64,000 bases of DNA. Origin: Filifactor alocis ATCC 35896 (GTDB lineage Bacteria > Bacillota > Clostridia > Peptostreptococcales > Filifactoraceae). The notes beneath the pieces are model-generated. The model saw only the letters and a program-made list of their open reading frames with translations, made no database searches and was not told the origin of the DNA. Positions 56,801 through 64,000 of the stretch are shown here, in pieces. Where the stretch lies: the NCBI RefSeq assembly GCF_000163895.2, contig NC_016630.1, positions 1,054,001 through 1,118,000 of the forward strand. Reading direction: 5' to 3'. Every line of letters begins with the position of its first letter. The stretch's first letter is position 1. The position numbers and the translations under genes are program-made.

Positions 56801-57500
56801 CAAGAATCTTATCTGCTTCAAATTTCAATTGTTTCAAAAAGAATTGCATCACATCTGATTGCAAAAATTCTTCTTTAGAACAATCCAATTGCTCCGATTT
56901 TTGTTTCAACCATTCCAATGGATAAGGTTGTCCTTGAATAAATTGATAAATCCGATATACCAACTCTACAAATGCCTTGTCCGATTTGTTTCCGCCATAG
57001 GCATCTACCAGTTGAAAGAATGTTTCATCTCCTCTTTCATAGCTTTCTTCCAACACTTCCTCTAACGACTTTGCCTTCAGGACAGAGACATTCGCTTCTG
57101 TCGCCATGGCAAAAGAAGGCGAGATGTCTGCCGCATGAAAAAATTGACGTAACACATCGATACAAAAAGAATGCAAGGTACTGATGGAAGCCTCTGAAAT
57201 CTTAATCATCTGATCCTGTAAAAAAGCGGTATCATGTCCTTTTTGCCCTAATCGTTTGGCAAATGCTTTTGAAATTCTTTCACGCATTTCGCCTGCTGCC
57301 GCATTGGTAAAGGTAACAATCAACATCCGATTGATGTCTACTCGTTCTTCTTCTACAATTCTAAGGATTCGTTCCACCAAAACTGCCGTCTTTCCGGAGC
57401 CTGCCGCTGCAGAAACTAAGATATTCTTATTTTTTTCATAAATAACGGCATTTTGCTCGTTGGTGTAAGATACTTCTCGTTCCTGTTTTTTCTCACTCAT
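53826..57500 (-). CDS. addA: AddA, helicase-nuclease subunit A
   Basis: 1224-aa UvrD-type helicase with a C-terminal RecB-type nuclease; with AddB it processes double-strand breaks for recombination. Walker A SAAAGSGKTAVLVERIL (about residues 31-47), motif II FFDEYQDSN, motif III FVGDMKQSIYGFRLAEP and motif VI VALTRAIDRLILVGE are intact; the nuclease has GIIDCYFLEEGKLILFDFKT and QLELYAEALE. The ATG has a ribosome site AGGAGGAG; the start overlaps the addB stop by 8 nt, so translation is coupled. Normal length. Confidence 0.96.
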   Translation of the reverse strand: MSEKKQEREVSYTNEQNAVIYEKNKNILVSAAAGSGKTAVLVERILRIVEEERVDINRMLIVTFTNAAAGEMRERISKAFAKRLGQKGHDTAFLQDQMIKISEASISTLHSFCIDVLRQFFHAADISPSFAMATEANVSVLKAKSLEEVLEESYERGDETFFQLVDAYGGNKSDKAFVELVYRIYQFIQGQPYPLEWLKQKSEQLDCSKEEFLQSDVMQFFLKQLKFEADKILASCEEGFRISVRHDLPYLENMEDDKLQIQQLKKALEEGFDAFVRALGTISFGRLKTVTKAQKESGSFPEEILNTVKEIRNQDIKKAVENLKKTVGTGNQERYYQQMKNMAPLMMELYRFVEQFSLRYQEKKKEQEILDFSDLEHLVLKLLEDDSIRQVLQHKYEYIFFDEYQDSNLVQETIIHAICRNNNLFFVGDMKQSIYGFRLAEPKLFHERYDNYKNSQDGLSVTIDLSKNFRSRKEILDFCNDIFLSLMTEQLGEIDYTQEGQALVHGLEYPEQSDSVELCLCEKSEEVSAISYQVIVQKIQELQGRLWQNAKGEQKELQYRDMVVLMRSPKNSAKELEQILKEKGIPCYVDYSSVGFEVMEIYRLLEYLRVIDNEMQDEALLGAMVSFFGGFREDELAEIRSHRREGSFYDAIQDYVKSSEESVLEDSSVSAENTDSVISKQRLQQKVKDFFDKVQYWRKRERFEPLSEFLWDLVTETGYLNYNALLEKGEERTENIAGFIKKAEEYQSHEGEGLFGFLCYIDRILREKGDSLEVSALSESENVVRIMSIHKSKGLEFPVVFLADLQRQFYLPESRDSILLHNELGIGAREVNLDRGTYCDSLGKKVIQMKKKQEQLSEEVRILYVALTRAIDRLILVGEVSSIPKFLEKVQSSNLTSQLNNGRSYLHWIVSILVRHFNGRALRENIENIWNEEQGIDGNAKFQVSYYTEENLKEIEQVSYQTLAEKLQENCVEDIEWKQKLEQRFLYEYPYQDEVQRAYKKGVTRYVKDKEEELYDENSVTIEDLEPAFDMESNVGEEVSVCVNQDTEGEMTKFFEEHQQYRLPQFLQKEKPLNAAQKGTLYHFVLQSLPIKSYTTEELEEKLDELVVKELLYSEDRAQIDSSYLMKFFESEFGKRVISADKVYREKPFMLKKDGYILEGIIDCYFLEEGKLILFDFKTDQYRNAEKHRAQLELYAEALEKNYGRPVDEIYVVWLRYGTISRLH

Positions 57501-60500
57501 GGCTCTCCTCCTTTTCTTCAGATGAATGGATTTGTTCCTCTATTTCCGCCTTAATCTGTTCGTAACTGTACTCTTTGACCACACGATAGATACAATCTTT
57601 TTTTCTCTCATCAAACCCGCAAATCGACTGATATCTGCAAAAATCACACGCTTTTCGATTTCCTTTTTCCATTGTCGGACTCGCTTGTATTTTTCCTTCC
57701 AAAATTTCTGTCGCCATGTTTTTTGCAAGCTGATAACTATGTGACAAAATCTGTTCAAATTCCTCTTGTGTCAACAAGTTTTCTTTCTCAAATGTGTTTT
57801 TGCGTCCAACTCCACGAAATACAGATGATTTTTCTTCGATTTGTTGATCCATCGCCTTCAAAATTTCCTCTTCCTTCAAGGCAATTCCTTCCATCAACCA
57901 ACTGTCTGTCTGTAATTTTTCAATATTTTCCTCATTCTCTTCCTCTGTCGAAAGCAGAGAATAGACTGCCGGAAAATAAAATGCTCCCGCGGGATATACC
58001 TTGTCTTTTCCGATTGCCCGACTGTACAACAACGCATAGAGATAGAACAGCAACTGCAAATCATATCCTTGCCACGCATCAGAAAGATGAAATGTTTTCT
58101 TTCCGGTCTTATAGTCAATGACTTTGATATAGTCTTTGTCGTCTTTATGACACACATCGACACGGTCAATTCTTCCCCTTAAATAAGCGGTATCTTCTAT
58201 CAATTCTACTGCCGGATAGTCTTTCCCATATCCGAATCCCACTTCTTGTCCCCATATTTTGAATGTGCCTAAATTGAGATGACGAACCACATATTTAGCA
58301 GTTTCTTCTGTCGTTTTTCGAATTTTACGCAATAAATATTGATTTCTTGCATTGTCTTCAAAAGAAACACCCAACATTTTGTCTGCATACTGCGAAAAAA
58401 TCGCATTGATTTCTTCTTGATTGCGCTTCTCGTCCCATTGTTCAGATAGTTCGGGATGTTTCTTCAGAAAATCAGTAAATTCATCAATACATCCATGAAC
58501 CAAAATACCGATATCCGTTTCTTCCATCTCATACCTTGCTCTCTCTTTGGGAGAAAGCGCCCGATGGATAAAATGTTTGTACGGACAACGTGCATACTGT
58601 TCCAATCCGGATGCACTGAAATATACCTTGTTACCATAAAGAGAAGTCACATATTTTTGCGGAATATATCTTACACTTGGATTCTCCGAAACGGCAGATT
58701 GAAATAGTGTCTCTTCCTGTTGTTGTTTCAAATAATCCCATCCCTGCAAACAAAAGGCTCTTTCTTCCTGTTCCAAAGAATCGGATTCTTCCAAAACCGG
58801 TCTTGTCATTTGTGCCAACTGTTGCAAAAAGGCTTGTTTGGAATACAACATCGAATCATCATACCTTTTAGGTACTATCACATTCATTTTCGGAAACTGT
58901 CGACGAATCTTATCTACATAAAAGGAGGGGTACAATACCTTCTTGTCATAGGACATTTCAGCATACGACAAATAAACGGCTGTTTTGGTCTGCGTGATAT
59001 GGTTGTACCAACTCAACCGCTCCTCCGCCTGTAATTTTTCACGAACGGAAGAAAGATGGAATCCGTACTGCAACAGCTTCGTTCTTTCTTCTTCTTCCAA
59101 AACGGAACCCTCTTTTTGAACTTTCGGAAACATTCCGTCATGCAATCCGAGCACAAAAAGATGCTCTGTCGGTGTTGTTCGGCTCCTATCCAACGTTCCG
59201 ACAATGACCTGATCCTGTGATGGTGGCAAGATTCCGACCTTATGCCCTTGAATTCCCGCATACAAAATATCCCTGAATTCCGTCGCCTTTACCATACGAC
59301 TTCCCAGCAATTCGACCATCTGTTCCAAAATAGAAACAAAGATATTCCACACTTGTCGATTTTCGTCGGCAAATTCTTCCAATCCGGACTCTTTCAATTC
59401 TTCTACATATTCCTCAATTTTTTGTGGGAAATTTTTTTCAATCAAAAAAGAAACGCTCTGTTTTGCAAACTCCTCCACCATCCCTTTCTTTTTGATAGAG
59501 CGGTAAAATGGCAGCAACATATCCTCAAACCGTTGTCGAATGTCTAATATCTGATGGCGTTCCTCCTCAGATTCCTCTCCTTTCAGAAAATATTTTTCCT
59601 GAAAATACATTTCTCCGCGGATTTTATGCGCTAACACAAAATTTTCCAATCTTTCGATTTCACTTTGAGAAAAAGAGGTAAACCCTGCCTTCAAAAACGA
59701 AAAAACATCTTCATATCGAAATCCGTTGGATACTATATCCCATAAAGAAAAAATCGCGTGCATTGCCGGACTGTGAATCAAATCTTTTTTTTCATCCACA
59801 AATACCGGAATATGATACATCGGAAAAATTTGTCGAATGAATCGTCCATACTCTCGAATATCGGTCACCAACAGTCCGATTTCACGGTATCGATATCCCT
59901 CTTCCTGTACCAATTCACAAATTTTGTTACAAATCCAATGGACTTCTTCTTCTGTCGTTTTTGCGACTGTAAGAGAAACGGAAGAAGTCTCTTTCGGATA
60001 GACCACATTTTTATAATCAAATAAGTTTTTACCTAACAATTGAAATTCCTCTAAAACAGGATTTGTGTCCTCAAATTCTACCTTAACAGGGATATTTGAT
60101 TTTTGCGCAAATTCCCTTAACTTTTTCACCGTCTCTTGTGTCGTTTGAAACAAGTTGATTGTATCAGAGGATTCCTTCTCTTCCATCGGCAAGGTAATAT
60201 ATACATTGTGTGCATACATAATTAACTGCTCTACAATCCTATATTCGATTGCCGTAAAACTATGGAACCCGAAAAAATAAAAATCCAAATCCTGAATCCA
60301 CCCACAAGACGCAATTTGATTCACAAGCATATTCATCTTATCTTCACTGTCTGCATAATGTCCCGTCAAACGCAATTCCATCTGTTCTTGCAGAAAAGAA
60401 ACTTCTTTTAATTTTTGAGAAAATAATTTATCTTCTGTACGATTTGCCAGTTCTTTCAGTGCTGTGCTTTGGATATCATTTCTCTTCAACTCTGTCAGCA

Positions 60501-60861
60501 AGCTCTCCATTTTTGTCAAAAAACCCTGTCTTTGGGCTACCGGACGATATAGCTCAAACTCTTCCGGAAAATCCTCAAAAACAGTTCGAAGTACCATAGC
60601 TTTCCCGATATTATCAATATATGGTCGATTTGCACCGAAAGTGGACTCCAACACTTCTTTGGAAAGTTTTTGAAAACTTACCACTCTCAAATCCATCAAA
60701 CTTTCCCTCTTCATCTCATCCAAAATCCAAACATCCATTTGCATGGTTGCCTGCTCCGGAACAACAATATAAGCAGAATGTTCTGCCTCCTGTTTTTGAT
60801 AGTTTTCCAAAATGCGTTCCTTGTTTCTTTGTACGGAAACAGAACTCAAAATATGTAACAT
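57493..60861 (-). CDS. addB: AddB, helicase-nuclease subunit B
   Basis: 1122-aa partner of AddA. The C-terminal nuclease (YIKVIDYKTGKKTF, GYDLQLLFYLYALL) and the Fe-S cysteines (YARCPYKHF early, ACDFCRYQSICGF late) are present. The N-terminus reads MLHILSSVSVQRNKERILEN where many AddB proteins have a P-loop (G-x4-GKT); no Walker A is visible here, as in RexB-type proteins. A frame opens at 60900, but AGGAGG lies 5 nt before the ATG at 60859-60861. It overlaps addA by 8 nt. Confidence 0.94.
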   Translation of the reverse strand: MLHILSSVSVQRNKERILENYQKQEAEHSAYIVVPEQATMQMDVWILDEMKRESLMDLRVVSFQKLSKEVLESTFGANRPYIDNIGKAMVLRTVFEDFPEEFELYRPVAQRQGFLTKMESLLTELKRNDIQSTALKELANRTEDKLFSQKLKEVSFLQEQMELRLTGHYADSEDKMNMLVNQIASCGWIQDLDFYFFGFHSFTAIEYRIVEQLIMYAHNVYITLPMEEKESSDTINLFQTTQETVKKLREFAQKSNIPVKVEFEDTNPVLEEFQLLGKNLFDYKNVVYPKETSSVSLTVAKTTEEEVHWICNKICELVQEEGYRYREIGLLVTDIREYGRFIRQIFPMYHIPVFVDEKKDLIHSPAMHAIFSLWDIVSNGFRYEDVFSFLKAGFTSFSQSEIERLENFVLAHKIRGEMYFQEKYFLKGEESEEERHQILDIRQRFEDMLLPFYRSIKKKGMVEEFAKQSVSFLIEKNFPQKIEEYVEELKESGLEEFADENRQVWNIFVSILEQMVELLGSRMVKATEFRDILYAGIQGHKVGILPPSQDQVIVGTLDRSRTTPTEHLFVLGLHDGMFPKVQKEGSVLEEEERTKLLQYGFHLSSVREKLQAEERLSWYNHITQTKTAVYLSYAEMSYDKKVLYPSFYVDKIRRQFPKMNVIVPKRYDDSMLYSKQAFLQQLAQMTRPVLEESDSLEQEERAFCLQGWDYLKQQQEETLFQSAVSENPSVRYIPQKYVTSLYGNKVYFSASGLEQYARCPYKHFIHRALSPKERARYEMEETDIGILVHGCIDEFTDFLKKHPELSEQWDEKRNQEEINAIFSQYADKMLGVSFEDNARNQYLLRKIRKTTEETAKYVVRHLNLGTFKIWGQEVGFGYGKDYPAVELIEDTAYLRGRIDRVDVCHKDDKDYIKVIDYKTGKKTFHLSDAWQGYDLQLLFYLYALLYSRAIGKDKVYPAGAFYFPAVYSLLSTEEENEENIEKLQTDSWLMEGIALKEEEILKAMDQQIEEKSSVFRGVGRKNTFEKENLLTQEEFEQILSHSYQLAKNMATEILEGKIQASPTMEKGNRKACDFCRYQSICGFDERKKDCIYRVVKEYSYEQIKAEIEEQIHSSEEKEESHE

Positions 60862-61480
60862 AATCTCCTCCTGAACACGGCGATACTTTTCGTGACACAA
60901 CTAACTTGTTTCAATCTACTCTCCTGTAAGACTCTTTCTATTTCTATTCTTGATATTTTATATCAAAATCAAATTCTCACACTTCCCATTTATTATATCA
61001 TAAATTCCAAAACTCTAACTTCACTTTTCGCTCGTTGTCATTCCATGCATCATTCTAAACATCTATAACAAAATGACCTCTTAAGTTTTGACATTTAATA
61101 TCACAAAGTTCATCGGAACATGATTTGTTGTTTCATCTCACTGTCTATATTTTTTCTATTCTCAAAAACAATGTTTCAATCCATAGAGCAATAGATTCTG
61201 ACACTGTTTTTCAGTTTTTTCACAAAAGAATAAAATACATTTCATACAACATGGTAATTGATACAGTAAGATACGCAACTTAAAAAATGAAAGGTGTTTG
61301 TGGAAATTTATATTGATAAAACGGCTGAAAAACATTCTATTGAACATGTACTCTACCTCGCCAAAATAAGCCGGAGAAATTGTAGAGAGCCATAATGAAA
61401 AAAATAGATAGAATATTTTGTGTAAGTATTTGTGATATTATTTCATGGATGATTATTAACAGACCACTTCTTTATAAAAC
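60862..61480. other. Intergenic region upstream of addB
   Basis: 620 bp without a credible gene. A minus-strand TATAAT near 60990 may belong to the addBA promoter. A small hairpin CTCTAC...GTAGAG lies near 61351-61387. A 61-codon minus frame at 61162-61347 has no support. Confidence 0.4.
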
Positions 61481-61518
61481 AAAAAAAACAGCCACGAAAT
61501 TTTAATATCGAGGCTGTT
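61481..61518 (-). terminator. Terminator of the VanZ-like gene
   Basis: An 11-bp stem with one mismatch (61487-61497 with 61508-61518) is followed by eight T on the minus strand, 62 bp after the stop codon. Confidence 0.85.
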
Positions 61519-61580
61519 GAAATAACTATTTGTATTATTAATTTAGAAACAGTACTTAGTTATATATTTCATTTATTTTA

Positions 61581-62033
61581 TTATTTCATATTGTATGCAG
61601 TACCTTCTCCACTTAATTTTCTTTTAATTAGAATTCTATAAACCATAACTGCTCCTAAATATCTTAATAATACCGCATCAATGTCAAACACTCCCACTTT
61701 GAAAATTCTGGGTAAGAAGTCCGACAGAAATACCAAGAAAAACAGTATAATGTAATTAGAAAATGCGTACTCTTTGTTTGACTGTTGTTGATAAGGAAAG
61801 AACAAGGCAACAAACGGAACAAAATATCCAAAGTTAGCAAAGAATTTCAAGAGGATGCTTGTATTGTAACTGGAAAAATTGACAATATATTCCGTTATTG
61901 TGGAAGTTGGGATTAGATTAATTCCGTCATTTACTCCGTTTTTAATCAAAGACAAATTGGTAATATCAACACTCATTCCCACAAAGAGACAATAGTACAA
62001 TACCATACATATGAGTAGATTCTTTCTTTTCAT
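61581..62033 (-). CDS. VanZ-like membrane protein
   Basis: 150 aa, four membrane helices. The VanZ pattern is present: INLIPTSTITEYI (about 38-50), KFFANFGYFVPFVALFFP, and a last helix region ending FDIDAVLLRYLGAVMVYRI. VanZ proteins are linked in some cases to teicoplanin tolerance, but most members have no proven role. The ATG at 62031-62033 follows GAGGAGGTGATTTG. It is divergent from the isochorismatase-like gene. Confidence 0.85.
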   Translation of the reverse strand: MKRKNLLICMVLYYCLFVGMSVDITNLSLIKNGVNDGINLIPTSTITEYIVNFSSYNTSILLKFFANFGYFVPFVALFFPYQQQSNKEYAFSNYIILFFLVFLSDFLPRIFKVGVFDIDAVLLRYLGAVMVYRILIKRKLSGEGTAYNMK

Positions 62034-62304
62034 CAAATCACCTCCTCTTTATGAAACATCATTCATTAATAATAAACACTCCCTATTGTTAATCATAATC
62101 TGTAATTATATTTTTTCAATCCTTATAAATATATTTTTTTTATGATATAATATTTTCCTGTGATATAATGTTTTTTATGAATCAGTTACATTTTCTGTCT
62201 TCACTGACCGGAATTTAACAACAACAAGTTTGATATTAAGAAAAAAACAATTTGCTCAAATACAATGTAAAATATACCATTTCAGTTTTGAGGAGGAATC
62301 TTTT

Positions 62305-62838
62305 TTGAAAAATACCGTACTTATGGTGATTGATATTCAAAATGCAGGAATCAACAATCGCCCAGCAAATAAAGAACAATTTATTGAAAATGTCGTGCAG
62401 TTAATTGACTGCGCAAGATCAAATGATTTGGAAGTGATTCATGTCAGACAAAATAATCCTCCGGGCGGAATACTGGAGACGGGAATCCCCGGATGGGAAA
62501 TTTACCACGAGGTCGCTCCGGTAAACGATGAAATTATCATTGATAAATTCAAGTGTAGTGCATTTCTAAACACAAATCTATCAGAAGAACTACAAAAAAG
62601 AGGAACAGAAAATATTATTATGGCAGGTATGAGAACGGAATTGTGCGTAGACACCACTTGCAGAGTTGCATTTGAATACGGATACAATGTAATTATTCCA
62701 AAAGGTTGCACTTCTACCTTCGATACCCCTCTCTCCAAAGGAGAAGATATGGCAAAATACTTCGAGGATTCTGTTTGGAACAGCCGATTTGCAGAAGTTG
62801 CACCACTGGAAAATATCCTCAATCGAATCAGAGCATAG
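62305..62838 (+). CDS. Isochorismatase-family cysteine hydrolase
   Basis: 177 aa. The catalytic triad of the family is visible: Asp10 (VIDIQNAG), Lys near residue 82 (DKFKCSAF) and Cys near residue 117 (RTELCVDTTCR). Members hydrolyse amides such as nicotinamide or N-carbamoyl compounds; the substrate is unknown here. The start is TTG at 62305-62307 behind GAGGAGG. A longer frame to 62230 has no ribosome site. It lies 84 bp before the aminopeptidase gene on the same strand, with its own ribosome site there. Confidence 0.88.
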   Translation: MKNTVLMVIDIQNAGINNRPANKEQFIENVVQLIDCARSNDLEVIHVRQNNPPGGILETGIPGWEIYHEVAPVNDEIIIDKFKCSAFLNTNLSEELQKRGTENIIMAGMRTELCVDTTCRVAFEYGYNVIIPKGCTSTFDTPLSKGEDMAKYFEDSVWNSRFAEVAPLENILNRIRA

Positions 62839-62922
62839 TCATTGGATTGCTTGAACAATAACAAATTCATTCAGATTATCTGATGTCATTCTATAAACAT
62901 ATAATATAAGGAGGTTACTATC

Positions 62923-64000
62923 ATGAATGTAACAACATCATCAAATTTGGACATCACAAAATACAACGGGATTATCATTCCTTGTTTCGAAGGGCAACAA
63001 CCGTCTTTGGAAACATTGCCACAACAAACAGCAACTTATTTGAAAGCAAACAAATTTGAAGGAAAGTATGAAAGCAATGCTTTATTTTCAATTCCACTTG
63101 AAGAAACCCTTGTACAATACTTATTTGTAGGACTGGGAAAAAAAGAAGAACTTACTGTTGAAAAAGCAATGTGTGCCATCGGAAGTGCAGTCAAAACCTT
63201 ATCTAAAAAAGAACTTGCTTCTGTTGCAGTCTCATTCACAGAAATAGAAGAATCCATATTGACAGAACATTTCGTGCTTTCTGTTGTAAAAGCTTGCTCT
63301 CTTGCTTGCTATGCGTTTGACAAATTTATGGAAAAAGAAAAAGAGAAACAAAAAATAGAAACTCTGACTTACATTCTTTCACAAACTCATATACAAGCAG
63401 TTAAAAAAGGTGTTTCTATTGCGGAAGACATCACTCTTGCAAGACTTCTTGTAGATGAGCCCGCAAACTTAATGAAACCGAAAAATGTTGTAGAAGTTGC
63501 AACCAGAGTTTGTCAAAAAGCCGGAATCGAAATGAAAGTATTCGAAAAAGAAGAAATCGAAAAAATGAACATGAACGCTTTTTTAAGCGTAGCAAAAGGT
63601 TCTGATGAGGAACCGCGATTGATTGTAATGAAATACAATGGGAATCCGGAATCTGATGAAATTGTAGCTCTTGTCGGAAAAGGTCTGACCTATGACAGTG
63701 GTGGATACTCTATCAAACCGACCAACTCTATGATTACCATGAAGAGTGATATGGGAGGTTCCGCTGCAGTAATCGGTGCCATGTCCGCAATTGCAAAAGA
63801 AGCTCCGAAAATCAATGTTGTCGGTATCATTGCAACTTGTGAAAATATGATTTCCGGTCGAGCATATCTTCCGGGAGATGTTTTGACTTCTATGAGCGGA
63901 AAAACAATCGAAATTGTAAATACAGATGCAGAAGGAAGACTGACTCTTGCCGATGCAATCACTTATGCAATTCAAAAGGAACACGCAACAAAAATCGTTG
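62923..64000 (+). CDS. Leucyl aminopeptidase, M17 family (3' end beyond window)
   Basis: About 359 codons of a cytosolic dimetal aminopeptidase that trims N-terminal residues from peptides. The C-terminal catalytic domain begins near residue 165 (ARLLVDEPANLMKPKNV), with VALVGKGLTYDSGGYSIKPT (metal-binding Lys and Asp), MKSDMGGSAAVIGAM and NTDAEGRLTLADA. The last 130 or so residues of a normal M17 enzyme lie outside the window. The ATG at 62923-62925 follows AAGGAGG by 8 nt. Confidence 0.94.
   Translation, partial: MNVTTSSNLDITKYNGIIIPCFEGQQPSLETLPQQTATYLKANKFEGKYESNALFSIPLEETLVQYLFVGLGKKEELTVEKAMCAIGSAVKTLSKKELASVAVSFTEIEESILTEHFVLSVVKACSLACYAFDKFMEKEKEKQKIETLTYILSQTHIQAVKKGVSIAEDITLARLLVDEPANLMKPKNVVEVATRVCQKAGIEMKVFEKEEIEKMNMNAFLSVAKGSDEEPRLIVMKYNGNPESDEIVALVGKGLTYDSGGYSIKPTNSMITMKSDMGGSAAVIGAMSAIAKEAPKINVVGIIATCENMISGRAYLPGDVLTSMSGKTIEIVNTDAEGRLTLADAITYAIQKEHATKIV

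Noticed and set aside
61162..61347. 61-codon minus-strand frame with many Phe and Cys
   Set aside because: No ribosome site and typical of random frames in AT-rich DNA.

Overview
The window is AT-rich DNA from a low-GC Gram-positive anaerobe, most likely a member of the Clostridia. The support for this is a T-box leader on ileS, a CIRCE operator at htpG, AddAB instead of RecBCD, FloA/NfeD, YoaK and VanZ family proteins, S-layer-homology (SLH) and stalk-type surface domains, a sortase, oxygen-independent radical-SAM enzymes and a FeoA/FeoA/FeoB iron system. I cannot name the species. No rRNA, tRNA, CRISPR array, prophage or intact transposon was seen. Two CDS run off the window: rnr at the left edge and an M17 leucyl aminopeptidase at the right edge.

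Layout. 1-7.7 kb: RNase R, an MBL-fold hydrolase, an operon-like set (NfeD, FloA, basic membrane-anchored protein), a rhodanese, HemW and a 46-aa zinc ribbon. 8.1-12.8 kb: a tandem array of three paralogous DUF6273-type exported proteins interleaved with broken C-terminal pieces of an SLH protein; an intact 509-aa SLH protein sits upstream and shares their leader. 13.5-17.6 kb: Nudix hydrolase and the ferrous-iron operon feoA-feoA-feoB plus a small Cys-rich partner. 18.1-19.8 kb: mgtE with an unusual leader. 20.5-27.5 kb: accessory stretch with a second HemN-like radical-SAM protein, a macro-domain protein, a DKNYY-type membrane protein, a lipoprotein, a decayed secreted-protein gene and an ICMT-like methyltransferase. 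28-36 kb: NhaC-type antiporter, a divergent alanine-racemase-like protein, a YdjG/YdjI-type pair and YoaK. 36-39.6 kb: ileS with its T-box. 40-43.2 kb: a 1083-aa repeat-rich surface protein. 44-49.5 kb: htpG under CIRCE, a polytopic membrane protein and a secreted phosphodiester-glycosidase-domain protein. 50-64 kb: two small genes of unknown or immunity-like type, sortase, DegV, addBA, VanZ-like protein, isochorismatase-like hydrolase and the aminopeptidase.

How the genes fit together. Three themes recur. The first is the cell surface: SLH and DUF6273 proteins, the stalk/repeat protein, sortase and the glycosidase. The second is membrane upkeep and ion traffic: FloA/NfeD, YdjG/YdjI, Feo, MgtE, NhaC. 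The third is housekeeping under RNA or operator control: ileS and htpG. The most unusual parts are the DUF6273/SLH mosaic array, the mgtE leader (a 16-nt inverted repeat and two overlapping short reading frames behind one strong Shine-Dalgarno), a secreted-protein gene broken at an A-AAA-AAC run with an apparently lost start codon, and a 151-bp intergenic element present twice without gaps. All calls come from reading sequence and translations by eye; no database search was run.
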